The notes beneath the pieces were generated by a model. It had not been told where the DNA came from. It saw only the letters and a program-made list of their open reading frames with translations, and did not search any database. The position numbers and the translations under genes are program-made. DNA of 51,652 nt from Candidatus Angelobacter sp. (GTDB lineage: Bacteria; Acidobacteriota; Terriglobia; Terriglobales; Acidobacteriaceae): NCBI GenBank assembly GCA_025462835.1, contig JAOAPH010000078.1, forward strand, positions 1 to 51,652. The letters run 5' to 3'. Positions 26,104-33,024 of this stretch are shown here, one piece after another (the stretch's first letter is position 1; the number at the start of each line of letters is the position of its first letter).

Positions 26104-26292
26104 TCAATGTTGGGTTGGTTTCGTTAGCTTTGCGGAATCCACACAAGAAACTCCAAACACAGCTCCGCACGATCCGCAAAAGAATGTGACCAGCGCGATG
26201 CCATCAAACGCGGGACTTTCTTGCACTCTAAATGCAAGCCCTGAGGCTGAAGTCTTACAATGTGGACACTCGGCGTCTTTCATGGGTTTCAT
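26104..26292 (-). CDS. Small zinc-ribbon protein (transposon passenger)
   Basis: A 62-residue protein with paired cysteines CPHC (near residues 9-12) and CGSCGAVFGVSC (near 41-52), the layout of a zinc ribbon. GGAGA lies four bases upstream of the ATG at 26292. It is the middle of three minus-strand genes within the IS1595-type element and probably forms a unit with the 257-aa gene six bases downstream. It could bind nucleic acid or the transposase; nothing in the sequence decides this. Confidence 0.7.
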   Translation of the reverse strand: MKPMKDAECPHCKTSASGLAFRVQESPAFDGIALVTFFCGSCGAVFGVSCVDSAKLTKPTQH

Positions 26293-26329
26293 AGATTCTC
26301 CAGCAATCGTTTCGGGGTATGATGTGGCA

Positions 26330-26491
26330 ATGAAGTCTAAACCAAAGCCTGACCAATACAAGACTTTTGAGAGCGCGTTGAAAGGTGTCCTGCGCGTATC
26401 CCATGCAGATATGCAGGAACGGATTGCAGCAGAAAAGAAAAAGCCCTCTAAAAAGAGGGCTTCGGGCCGCGTTTCCGACCGTAAGGATTAG
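26330..26491 (+). CDS. Small charged protein within the transposon
   Basis: A 53-residue reading frame on the strand opposite to the transposase: MKSKPKPDQYKTFESALKG at the start, then LRVSHADMQERIAAEKKK and a lysine/arginine-rich tail. It resembles small proteins with an F-x-x-ALKxVL-x-VSH core seen in many genomes. A TATGAT -10-like box lies nine bases before the ATG. The last third overlaps the transposase terminator hairpin, and the stop overlaps the transposase stop region. It may be real or a shadow, with real favoured by the family resemblance. Confidence 0.5.
   Translation: MKSKPKPDQYKTFESALKGVLRVSHADMQERIAAEKKKPSKKRASGRVSDRKD
26436..26465 (-). terminator. Terminator of the IS1595 transposase gene
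   Basis: A 9-bp stem AAGCCCTCT/AGAGGGCTT with a 4-base loop (26441-26449 with 26454-26462), followed on the minus strand by TTTCTTTT. It lies about 25 bases after the transposase stop. Confidence 0.75.
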
Positions 26492-27444
26492 AACGCCGTT
26501 TCTCCCACCTTACCAGTCACCTCTGCAAAGGTAAGCCGCTTCCCTGTTACGTGTGATAGAGCAGTTGCGAATCTGTCAGCATCAGATATTTTCTTTCCCT
26601 TGTTGTCCTTCCGATTGTTGAATCGGAACGCTTGTTCATCTACATAGCGAAACAAGTGGAATGGTTCGACTGTTACATAGGTTCCACCTATCCCGCGCTT
26701 CAAAAGGCTCCAGAAGTTCTCAATCCCGTTAGTGTGAACTTCGCCCTTAACGTATCCCTCAAGGTGATTGATTACGTTGTGAGTGAAATCTGAATTCAGG
26801 CCATAGTAGCCAGAGAATTCATCAGTCATTAGTGTTGAATTTGGCAGCACATTCTCTTTTACGATCTGCTGCATCTGCTTCCCGACACGCTGACCAACCA
26901 CTTGCACTTTGACCTTGCCACCACGCTCCAACAGTCCAATGACAGCAGTCTTAGCTTTGTACTGGCCAACTTCTTTCATCTTCATCCGGCGATTCTTGTG
27001 CATGTTGCGAGCCTTGCCACCAATGAAAGTCTCATCCACTTCAACAGGTGCAGAACCACCAAGTTTCATGATGCCATGTCCCTGCAATGCGAGTCTCAGG
27101 CGATGCAGCATGAACCATGCCGACTTCTGAGAGATTCCCAAGTCGCGTGATACTTCGTATGAGCTGATGCCGTTCTTACAGTTCACCAGCATCCATAGCG
27201 CGATTAGCCACTTGTCTAGACCTAATGGCGAATCCTCAAAGATTGTTCCCAGCTTGACGGTGAACTGCTTATAGCACTCTTTACACTTCCAACGCTTCTG
27301 CTTGGCAAGGTAGTAGTGCTCTTTATTTCCACAGGCAGGACATTCCACGCCATCAGGCCAACGGAGTGAGGCGACCGTATCAATACAGGTCTGCTCATCG
27401 CTAAAGTGTTGAATCGCTTGCTGCAATGTAACAGGCTTTGTCAT
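26488..27444 (-). CDS. IS1595-family (ISXO2-like) transposase
   Basis: A 318-residue intact transposase. The N-terminal zinc ribbon has C35, C38, C54 and C57 (CPAC, CKEC). A helix-turn-helix-like region follows at about 95-120 (SSYEVSRDLGISQKSAW). The catalytic triad appears as D137 (VEVDETFIGG), D208 (MTDEFSGY) and E242 (HTNGIENFWSLLKRG), the last inside the motif typical of IS1595. An upstream TTG at 27465 would add seven residues; the ATG at 27444 fits the family better. A strong terminator follows. It shares its element with three other genes, so this is the transposon type with cargo. Confidence 0.92.
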   Translation of the reverse strand: MTKPVTLQQAIQHFSDEQTCIDTVASLRWPDGVECPACGNKEHYYLAKQKRWKCKECYKQFTVKLGTIFEDSPLGLDKWLIALWMLVNCKNGISSYEVSRDLGISQKSAWFMLHRLRLALQGHGIMKLGGSAPVEVDETFIGGKARNMHKNRRMKMKEVGQYKAKTAVIGLLERGGKVKVQVVGQRVGKQMQQIVKENVLPNSTLMTDEFSGYYGLNSDFTHNVINHLEGYVKGEVHTNGIENFWSLLKRGIGGTYVTVEPFHLFRYVDEQAFRFNNRKDNKGKKISDADRFATALSHVTGKRLTFAEVTGKVGETAF

Positions 27445-27513
27445 AACAAGCTCATTGTTACGCAAAGTCTTTGGTTAGTCAAGTTAATTATTGCCACTAT
27501 ATTTCGATTCTCT

Positions 27514-28005
27514 TCAAGCACTTGCGCCGATATCGTCGATTTCCGCCTCTTGACATTCCTCAACCTCATGATTTTTGCGCGACCTCCCCGCCGGACGCGC
27601 CTGCCCGATCACCTGCAGCAGTCCCGTCTCCAGGAAGATTTCGCTCAGCTTGTCCAACGCCTCCGGCATCCTCCGCACCACTGTTCGCCGCGTGCACCCG
27701 ATCACAGCAGCCGCTTCCTCATGCGAATACTCCTGCAGCACCACCCGCGCGATCAGGTTCTGCGAAAACGTATCCAGTCTTCCCAGGCACCGGTCTACAT
27801 CGTGCACCAGGATCACCACGTCTTCGAAGCTATGTATTCGATAAGAACTCACCTTCGACCGGAAGAACTCTCTTCCCAGCACTGAAGGCAGCCGTCCCAA
27901 TTCGATCGACATCCGAAAATATCTGCGCAACAAGCCGACCGTGTACTCGCGATAAAGCGACAGCTCCGGATTCAACAGCTCGTCCTCGCGCCCCTCATTG
28001 CACAC
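27514..28005 (-). CDS. Sigma-70 region 4-like phage regulator
   Basis: A 163-residue protein starting at GTG. The N-terminal half is helical with basic patches; residues 85-135 form a sigma region 4-type helix-turn-helix (LARVVLQEYSHEEAAAV, IGCTRRTVVRRMPEALDKL). This is the layout of ArpU/RinA-like late-gene activators and of small sigma-like proteins. It probably activates the late module that runs in the same direction. The C-terminal 30 residues are charged and unordered. The start overlaps the stop of the upstream frame of the broken zinc-ribbon gene, suggesting translational coupling. Confidence 0.65.
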   Translation of the reverse strand: MCNEGREDELLNPELSLYREYTVGLLRRYFRMSIELGRLPSVLGREFFRSKVSSYRIHSFEDVVILVHDVDRCLGRLDTFSQNLIARVVLQEYSHEEAAAVIGCTRRTVVRRMPEALDKLSEIFLETGLLQVIGQARPAGRSRKNHEVEECQEAEIDDIGASA

Positions 28006-28205
28006 GCTCCGCCCGCACGATCACATGCGCCGATTCAGATCCAGTGAAGTTTCCCACCCGCGCCTGCCTCCGCGGGTTCCCTATACTTGGCTTCGGCAGT
28101 TCTGAAACTTTTTTCTTGCAACCGCAGCCACAACCCTCCACACCGCTCGCAGATCTTCAACTCCAATGTCACACGTTCCTGCTTCTTCTCAGCCGCTCCG
28201 CTCAT
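27995..28205 (-). pseudogene. Small zinc-ribbon gene with a frameshift
   Basis: Starts at 28205 with a 5' part containing the CERCGGLWLR motif (one CxxC pair). In this frame it ends at 28035 after 56 residues. The +1 frame contains GCKKKVSELPKP and runs to a stop at 27995, overlapping the start of the sigma-like gene. The two halves read as one zinc-ribbon protein whose second cysteine pair is in the other frame, so a one-base change near 28125 has probably broken it. Confidence 0.5.
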
Positions 28206-28578
28206 CACCGAGTCCTTTCAATTTGTGAATTCTTCAACTTGTTTTCCGCGCAATTGAACTTTTTAACCACTGCATTGCCATCCACCGGCAGGGCTCAACA
28301 GCCAGCGGGAGACATCGATCCAACGCTGTTGCTTTGAGAGGGCACGGCTTCAGTCGTGCCGCGAGCCATTCAAAAAGCGTGCGGGCTTTAGAACCTGAGG
28401 TACGATTATTGAGCCAAGAACGACCTCTCCGAAGCCTTTCAAGCCGTGCCGAAACCAATGCAATGTCCCAAAAACAAAAAGCCCTGCGTCGGCACGCCAG
28501 GATCGAAAACTCCTGGACTCCAACGCAGGGCTCGTTTCTCTTACGATGACCTGCTCTGCTATTTAATTGTTCGCATTA
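28206..28578. other. Gene-free stretch with repeats and a nested hairpin
   Basis: No gene supported; a 28-codon reading frame over the hairpin is not convincing. It contains the palindrome GGCACGGCTTCAGTCGTGCC near 28339-28358, a sequence type dispersed in Acidobacteriota, and the large nested hairpin at 28480-28532. Confidence 0.55.
28480..28540 (+). terminator. Nested hairpin with terminator features
   Basis: Outer 10-bp stem AGCCCTGCGT/ACGCAGGGCT (28480-28489 with 28523-28532) encloses an inner 6-bp stem CCAGGA/TCCTGG (28497-28502 with 28511-28516). The plus strand continues CGTTTCTCTT and the minus strand TTTTTGTTTTTGG, so it could end transcription both ways, chiefly the minus-strand early gene at 28579. 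Confidence 0.6.
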
Positions 28579-28791
28579 CTACTTGACCGCGCGCTGCTCC
28601 GGCTTTCTTCGGAAATATCCTTCCTCGTATCCCGACTTCAGCACCCGCCCATTCTGCACTACTACGCTCAGCCTTCCACTGAATCCCAGGTTCAGCAGCA
28701 GCTTCTCCATCGCTGCCGACAGCACCTCCGCCTCCTGCACCTTCCTCCGGAATTCCACGAAACTGCGTTCCCCGTCCGAGACATGTTCCAT
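28579..28791 (-). CDS. Small early phage-type protein of unknown function
   Basis: A 70-residue protein with GGAGGAG just before its ATG at 28791. It begins MEHVSDGERSFVEFRRKV, has a helical AMEKLLLNLGF segment and a strand LSVVVQNGRVLKSGYEEGYF, and ends with a basic tail. I do not recognise a family. It is transcribed divergently from the S24 repressor across a 141-base intergenic region, the position of the first early gene under repressor control. Confidence 0.6.
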   Translation of the reverse strand: MEHVSDGERSFVEFRRKVQEAEVLSAAMEKLLLNLGFSGRLSVVVQNGRVLKSGYEEGYFRRKPEQRAVK

Positions 28792-28932
28792 ACTCCTCCG
28801 CCCAGGCCGCATTAACTATAAGTTATTCCTACTTCAACAAATATATCTACTCTCAACGCGCGTGTCAACACTTTTATTTCCTTTGCGTTATTAGACTTGC
28901 ACACCATATATCCATCTGATATTCTGTTTCCC
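28792..28932. promoter_or_regulatory. Divergent early/repressor control region
   Basis: AT-rich intergenic region between the divergent early gene and repressor gene. It includes the symmetrical AACTATAAGTT (28814-28824), a reasonable operator half-site pair, and AT-rich tracts suitable for promoters. No exact -35/-10 pair was fixed. Confidence 0.45.
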
Positions 28933-29649
28933 ATGAAATTCAAAGCCCTTCAGGAAAATCTTCGTAAGACTATCCGCGCCCGTATCGAAGACGGCGATCT
29001 CACCGGACTCAAGCTCGCCCAGCAGACCGGGTTTCAGCAAGCCCACATCTCCAACTTCTTGAACTCCAAACGATCGCTCAGTCTCGAGGGCATGGACAAG
29101 GTCTTGCAGGTGCAGCACCTCTCCGTGCTGGATCTTTTGGACCCCGCCGAGATCAATAAGCGCGCTAGCATTCTCCCTCCGTCGCAGGACGAATTCGAAG
29201 ACGTGCTCTTGACTGAAGGCACCATTGCCGCCGGCGACCCGCTCATCACCAGTGAGAACGTCAAAGACATTCTGAAGTTTAAGAAGAGCTTTCTCCGCCG
29301 CCTGCGTCCCGCCCAGGAGACCCTGCGCGACGACTGGCATCGCTTCGTCCTCGTCAAAGTGGACGCGCGCGACGGCATGAGCATGTATCCGCGCCTTCTT
29401 CCCGGCGCTACCGTTCTCATTGACCGCCATTACAACTCGCTCGCTCCCTATCGCAAGAACGAGCAGAACATGTACGCAGTCCGCAAAGACGGCGGCTGCA
29501 CGGTGAAGTATGTTGAGATGGCGGAAAACAGTCTGGTCCTGCGCCCCCACAACCAGTCCTATCCCGTCTCACTGCTTCCGATCGAGGATGGCAAGACCTT
29601 TTCCGACTACATCGTCGGACGCATCTGCCACGTCGCTATTGAGACTTAA
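28933..29649 (+). CDS. Phage repressor-like S24 peptidase with helix-turn-helix
   Basis: A 238-residue LexA/CI-type regulator. The N-terminal helix-turn-helix spans about residues 20-55 (GLKLAQQTGFQQAHISNFLNS). The C-terminal S24 self-cleavage domain has the catalytic serine in DARDGMSMYPRL and the catalytic lysine in GCTVKYVEM. An alanine-glycine cleavage pair may be present in GTIAAGDP near residue 95. It would keep the phage-like module silent and be inactivated during the SOS response. It faces the early gene divergently. The frame is open 12 codons further upstream without similarity. Confidence 0.82.
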   Translation: MKFKALQENLRKTIRARIEDGDLTGLKLAQQTGFQQAHISNFLNSKRSLSLEGMDKVLQVQHLSVLDLLDPAEINKRASILPPSQDEFEDVLLTEGTIAAGDPLITSENVKDILKFKKSFLRRLRPAQETLRDDWHRFVLVKVDARDGMSMYPRLLPGATVLIDRHYNSLAPYRKNEQNMYAVRKDGGCTVKYVEMAENSLVLRPHNQSYPVSLLPIEDGKTFSDYIVGRICHVAIET

Positions 29650-29997
29650 GAGGGGTTGATGGCAGGAACCGTCCGTTAATAGAAACATTCCGAGCCCAGC
29701 GAGGAAGTCCTTTATCTCTGCAACCTAGTTGCAGCGGCACAGAAATGCTGCGCTGTTGCTCTCCCGCCCCATCGGGGCGGAATGTTTATAGCAAGCGGCT
29801 CATTAACCACATGAGCCCCATCGGGGCGACACGTCTTTAAACCCCGAAACTGTTTTCTTCTGATCCTGAGCGAAGGCCCCCTATTCTTCTGCAAACTCGC
29901 GGCGTGCTTTTTGGCTCTGCCCCCGCCATTAACGGCTAAGTGCTAATGGCTGAATGCTCTAAAATGTCCTTGCCATTGAATTCTCACCGGAGGCACC
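29650..29997. repeat. Intergenic repeat region with a copy of the GGGGCGG-palindrome repeat
   Basis: No gene. It holds a CTGCAAC/GTTGCAG hairpin (29718-29734) and a repeat unit at 29764-29834 made of CCGCCCCATCGGGGCGG, a spacer with TAGCAA, and GAGCCCCATCGGGGCGACAC. A second copy of the unit is at 41186-41254. A GCTAATGGCTGAATGCT microrepeat follows near 29937-29958. Confidence 0.75.
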
Positions 29998-30216
29998 ATG
30001 GATAGCCCTAATCTCCCCGTCACCATTCCCGGCTCGCGACGCAATGAAGACATCGCTCTCGACCTCATGAAGTTCGTCACTGCTCATACCGATTACAGCA
30101 AGACCACCGCCGTCGGGTTCCAGCAAGCGGGCGGCGCCAAGGCCCAGGATCAAGCCGACAAGCTCCTCGATCTCTACACCCGCTGCCTTCACGCTGTAGA
30201 AGGCAAACACAAATAG
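29998..30216 (+). CDS. Small conserved-looking protein of unknown function
   Basis: A 72-residue soluble helical protein: NEDIALDLMKFVTAHTDYSK near residues 16-35 and a helix QADKLLDLYTRCLHAVEG at the end. GGAGG lies five bases before the ATG, a strong site. No transmembrane or signal segment. I recall similar short proteins from Acidobacteriota but know no function. It ends 14 bases before a strong bidirectional terminator. Confidence 0.75.
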   Translation: MDSPNLPVTIPGSRRNEDIALDLMKFVTAHTDYSKTTAVGFQQAGGAKAQDQADKLLDLYTRCLHAVEGKHK

Positions 30217-30226
30217 CCTTCGCAAA

Positions 30227-30258
30227 TAAAAAGCCGCGGCATGTAGCCGCGGCTTTCG
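30227..30258. terminator. Bidirectional terminator
   Basis: An 11-bp stem AAAGCCGCGGC/GCCGCGGCTTT with loop ATGTA at about 30230-30256, flanked by A and T runs. It serves both the plus-strand gene ending at 30216 and the minus-strand gene ending at 30272. Confidence 0.85.
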
Positions 30259-30271
30259 CAATTCAACTCTA

Positions 30272-30823
30272 TTATCGGCGCTTCTTCGAACTCTTCTTCT
30301 TGGCCGAGCTGCCCTTCGACTTGTTTCCGCTCTTCTTAGCGGTTGACTTGGACGACCGGGAAGCCGACTTCTTTGCCGCGCTCTTCTTCGCCTTTCCTCC
30401 GCCGCTCTTCTTGCTCGCCGATTTCTTTTTAGCCGGCGATTTCTTTTTTGCGCTGGTGCGCGCTGCCGACTTCTTCGCTGCGGTTCTGTTCTTCGCTCCC
30501 GATGTCTTCGCCGAAGCTTTCTTCTTCGCCGCCTTCTTGGCGGGCGCTTTCTTCTTTGCCGCCTTTGGACGCGCTGCCGGCTTGGCCGGTTCGCTCGCAG
30601 TGCTTGGTGCCGCCTCGCCGCCTCCGCCCTGACGGCCCGTTGTCGGCATCTCCTCGTCTTCTTCGTCCATCATTTCATCTTCGGTTGCCGCAGCACCGCG
30701 ACTCAACGACTCCTCTTCTTCTTCGTCGTATTCGTCTTCAATGCCATCGCTGTAGGTAGCGTCGCCGTAGTCATCGGATTCGTCATCATTGCCTGCGTAA
30801 AGAGTCTCATCGTAGAAGGCCAT
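30272..30823 (-). CDS. Acidic N-terminus / lysine-rich histone H1-like protein
   Basis: A 183-residue protein with opposite halves. Residues 1-65 are strongly acidic (runs such as DEYDEEEEESL and DEEDEEM). Residues 82-183 are almost only Lys, Ala and Ser in PAKK/SAKK/AAKK repeats, like the tail of eukaryotic histone H1 and bacterial HC1/AlgP-like proteins. The basic part should bind DNA or RNA without sequence preference; the acidic part could mask it or contact basic partners. GGAGG precedes the ATG. Low-complexity coding is prone to repeat-length variation. The role in nucleoid organisation is inferred. Confidence 0.8.
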   Translation of the reverse strand: MAFYDETLYAGNDDESDDYGDATYSDGIEDEYDEEEEESLSRGAAATEDEMMDEEDEEMPTTGRQGGGGEAAPSTASEPAKPAARPKAAKKKAPAKKAAKKKASAKTSGAKNRTAAKKSAARTSAKKKSPAKKKSASKKSGGGKAKKSAAKKSASRSSKSTAKKSGNKSKGSSAKKKSSKKRR

Positions 30824-30991
30824 CTTTTTCCTCCTGAAATTTCGCGCATCCCCAGGTCGCTACTCACCGTGTAGATCGGTCTTGGCTGCGCCTTTGACCA
30901 AGAGCGATATAGTACCAGTGAAGATACTGCTGTCAACCGCTCTTACGCAAATCACGGCAACCAACCAGCATCTCAGTTTTTCTTGGATGCA

Positions 30992-32917
30992 CTATTCCTT
31001 CACCACAAGAACGTCTCCGGGATGAAGATTTTCTGACGCTCTCCGGTTGTATTTATGCAGCGCGGCCACCGTCGTGTTGTACCTGTTCGCGATGCTCGTC
31101 AGCGTCTCGCCCTGCTGCACGGTGTGTGTTTTCTTGCCTTCGGGTGACGCTTTCGCCAAAGTCTTTGACGACTTGCCACTCTTCTTTTTTGCTCCACCTG
31201 ACTTCGCCGCCACCTCAGCTTCGCCCCGGCCGCCGGCTACAGGCTTGTAGATCAGGAGTCCTCGACCCGCCCGTAAGCTGTTTCCTTTCAGATGGTTCCA
31301 CTTACGAACCTTTTCCGGTGGAACGCCGAAATCGTCTGCCACGGAGAGCACAGTGTCTCCTTTTCGCACCTTATAGTGGGTCGCATGTTTTGAAAAACTG
31401 CCCGTGCCCTCCACCGGCTTCTTGCCCGCAGTTACAGGAATCACCAGCCTGCTGTTGGCAACCAGCTCCTCGGATTCGAGGTTATTCACCTCGGTGATCG
31501 CCTTCTCCGTCGTTCGATATTTCTTCGCTACCCCGCCCAGTGTCTCCCCCGGCGACACTTTGTGATATCGCCACAAAACGCGCTTGTCTTCCGGGATAGC
31601 CGCCATCGCTGTCTGAAACTTATCTCGGGTCCCGGCCGGAAGTTTCAATTCGAACTCCGCATCTTTCGGCGTCACCATCCGAAGCAGGCTCGGATTCAAT
31701 TCCGCCAATGTCTCCACCGGAGCATCCACAGCCTCCGCCACTAGCCGCAGATCAACCGCATAATCCACTTTTACCGTATCGATGGACTGCGCCGGCTCGG
31801 TCTCTCCCTCTGTCAGCCCGTATTGCGCAGGATTCTTCGCCATGATTGTCATCGCGACGATGATGGGAACATAATTCTTCGTCTCCAGTGGCAGCACATT
31901 GCGTCTGTACAGCTCCCAGAAATCCGCGTACCCGGTGCGCTGCACCGCGCGCTGCACGTTTCCTGCGCCCGAGTTGTACGCCGCCATCGCCAGATACCAG
32001 TCTCCAAACTGGTTGTAGAGGTCCTTCAAATATTTCGCTGCGGCTCGCGTTGACTTCTCCGGATCCTGCCGGTCGTCCACCCACCAGTTGCGTTGCAATC
32101 CATATCCGGGTGCGGTGTAGTGCATGAACTGCCACATCCCTCGCGCGCCCACCTTTGAAAGCGCCAGCGGATGAAATCCGGATTCCGCTTGTGCCAGGTA
32201 GATAAGGTCCTGCGGGACGCCCTCTTCTTTCAAAGTGCGACGTATCATCTCCTGATAACGTCCCGCCCTGTGCGACGCATTAATGAAAGTGCCACGTCCT
32301 CTTGTCGAAAAGAAATTGATATACCCTGCTACATAATCGTTGATCACCAGCGGCAGGTCAGACCGCGTCAATCGCAACTCCGCCTCCGCCCGCGCCTTCA
32401 GCGCCGGGTCCACCGGAAACGTCACATCATTCGCTTCATCGATCGGCGCCGGTTCCGCTTTCTGTTCTGAGAAACCGTCGCCCTCTTTGAGCGCCACCAT
32501 CTCCAGGCTGTGGATGCCGTCCACGATCTTGTCGAACTCGCGCTGCAATCTCTCATCCGACCGCACGTCCACCGGTCCTTGAATCAGCACATTCACTGCG
32601 CGGTCGAAATTGGCCTTCGCCGCCTCGAGATGTCCCGACGCGTAGTTGACCTGCCCCGCCTGATACTCCTGCTCCGCTTGCTTGATCATCCCTTCCACCG
32701 GATCAGATTTTGCGATCGGCTTCTCCTCCGCAACTTTAGGGACTTCAGCTTTAGGAGTCGCCCGCGGAATCGACGGAGCCAGCGCGCCAGCAGGAGGGGT
32801 CACCTTGTTCGGCTTCGGATTACTCGTCTCACAACCAGCGATGAGAAGAATCACGGCCAAAATGGCGGTCAGAAAAAACGGTCGCCTGAAAAATATAAGG
32901 ACAGTATTCGTATTCAA
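30992..32917 (-). CDS. mltD: Membrane-bound lytic murein transglycosylase, MltD-like, with three LysM domains
   Basis: A 641-residue lipoprotein. The signal ends in the lipobox LIAGC (cysteine at residue 29). After a linker the SLT domain has the catalytic glutamate in IYLAQAESGFHPLALS, then GARGMWQFM and AMAAYNSGAGNV. Three LysM peptidoglycan-binding repeats follow: YHKVSPGETL, HYKVRKGDTV and THTVQQGETL. It cleaves glycan strands to 1,6-anhydromuropeptides in the periplasm. The only early start is a TTG at 32917. A lysine-rich linker lies between the second and third LysM repeats. Confidence 0.92.
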   Translation of the reverse strand: MNTNTVLIFFRRPFFLTAILAVILLIAGCETSNPKPNKVTPPAGALAPSIPRATPKAEVPKVAEEKPIAKSDPVEGMIKQAEQEYQAGQVNYASGHLEAAKANFDRAVNVLIQGPVDVRSDERLQREFDKIVDGIHSLEMVALKEGDGFSEQKAEPAPIDEANDVTFPVDPALKARAEAELRLTRSDLPLVINDYVAGYINFFSTRGRGTFINASHRAGRYQEMIRRTLKEEGVPQDLIYLAQAESGFHPLALSKVGARGMWQFMHYTAPGYGLQRNWWVDDRQDPEKSTRAAAKYLKDLYNQFGDWYLAMAAYNSGAGNVQRAVQRTGYADFWELYRRNVLPLETKNYVPIIVAMTIMAKNPAQYGLTEGETEPAQSIDTVKVDYAVDLRLVAEAVDAPVETLAELNPSLLRMVTPKDAEFELKLPAGTRDKFQTAMAAIPEDKRVLWRYHKVSPGETLGGVAKKYRTTEKAITEVNNLESEELVANSRLVIPVTAGKKPVEGTGSFSKHATHYKVRKGDTVLSVADDFGVPPEKVRKWNHLKGNSLRAGRGLLIYKPVAGGRGEAEVAAKSGGAKKKSGKSSKTLAKASPEGKKTHTVQQGETLTSIANRYNTTVAALHKYNRRASENLHPGDVLVVKE

Positions 32918-33024
32918 TCATCCACCAAGATTATGATTTGCGAACTAAGACCCTTTTCCTTCGCGTACCTCTGCGTCCTTTGCGGTAGAACGCTTTCGAT
33001 CTTTGCGGTTGAATGCTCCCCCGG
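32918..33024. repeat. Microrepeat array between mltD-like and PLP-enzyme genes
   Basis: Contains a TTCGCGTACCTCTGCGTCC-type array (about 32960-33012) of the same style as those at 13864, 24471 and 40280, including a degenerate GGTT tail. Confidence 0.65.

Larger units (their letters stand above)
25317..27498. mobile_element. IS1595-family transposon with passenger genes
   Basis: A 2.2-kb unit with imperfect terminal inverted repeats: AGTGGCGCTAACTAACC at the left (25317-25333) and, read inward from the right, AGTGGCAATAATTAAC then TTGACTAACC (27498 back to 27473). The flanks carry a partly matching target duplication (ATATTTAT before, ATATTTCG after). It holds a complete transposase, a zinc-ribbon protein and a 257-aa protein on the minus strand, plus a small plus-strand ORF. 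The stop of the last gene lies inside the left terminal repeat. IS1595 members with passenger genes are known; the exact ends here are my inference. Confidence 0.65.

Noticed and set aside
28463..28549. 28-codon reading frame over the nested hairpin
   Set aside because: The sequence is fully explained by the two stems; no ribosome-binding site.
30300..30632. Long antisense frame rich in Phe/Ala/Leu
   Set aside because: Mirror image of the lysine/alanine-rich histone-like gene; composition is an artefact of the repeats.
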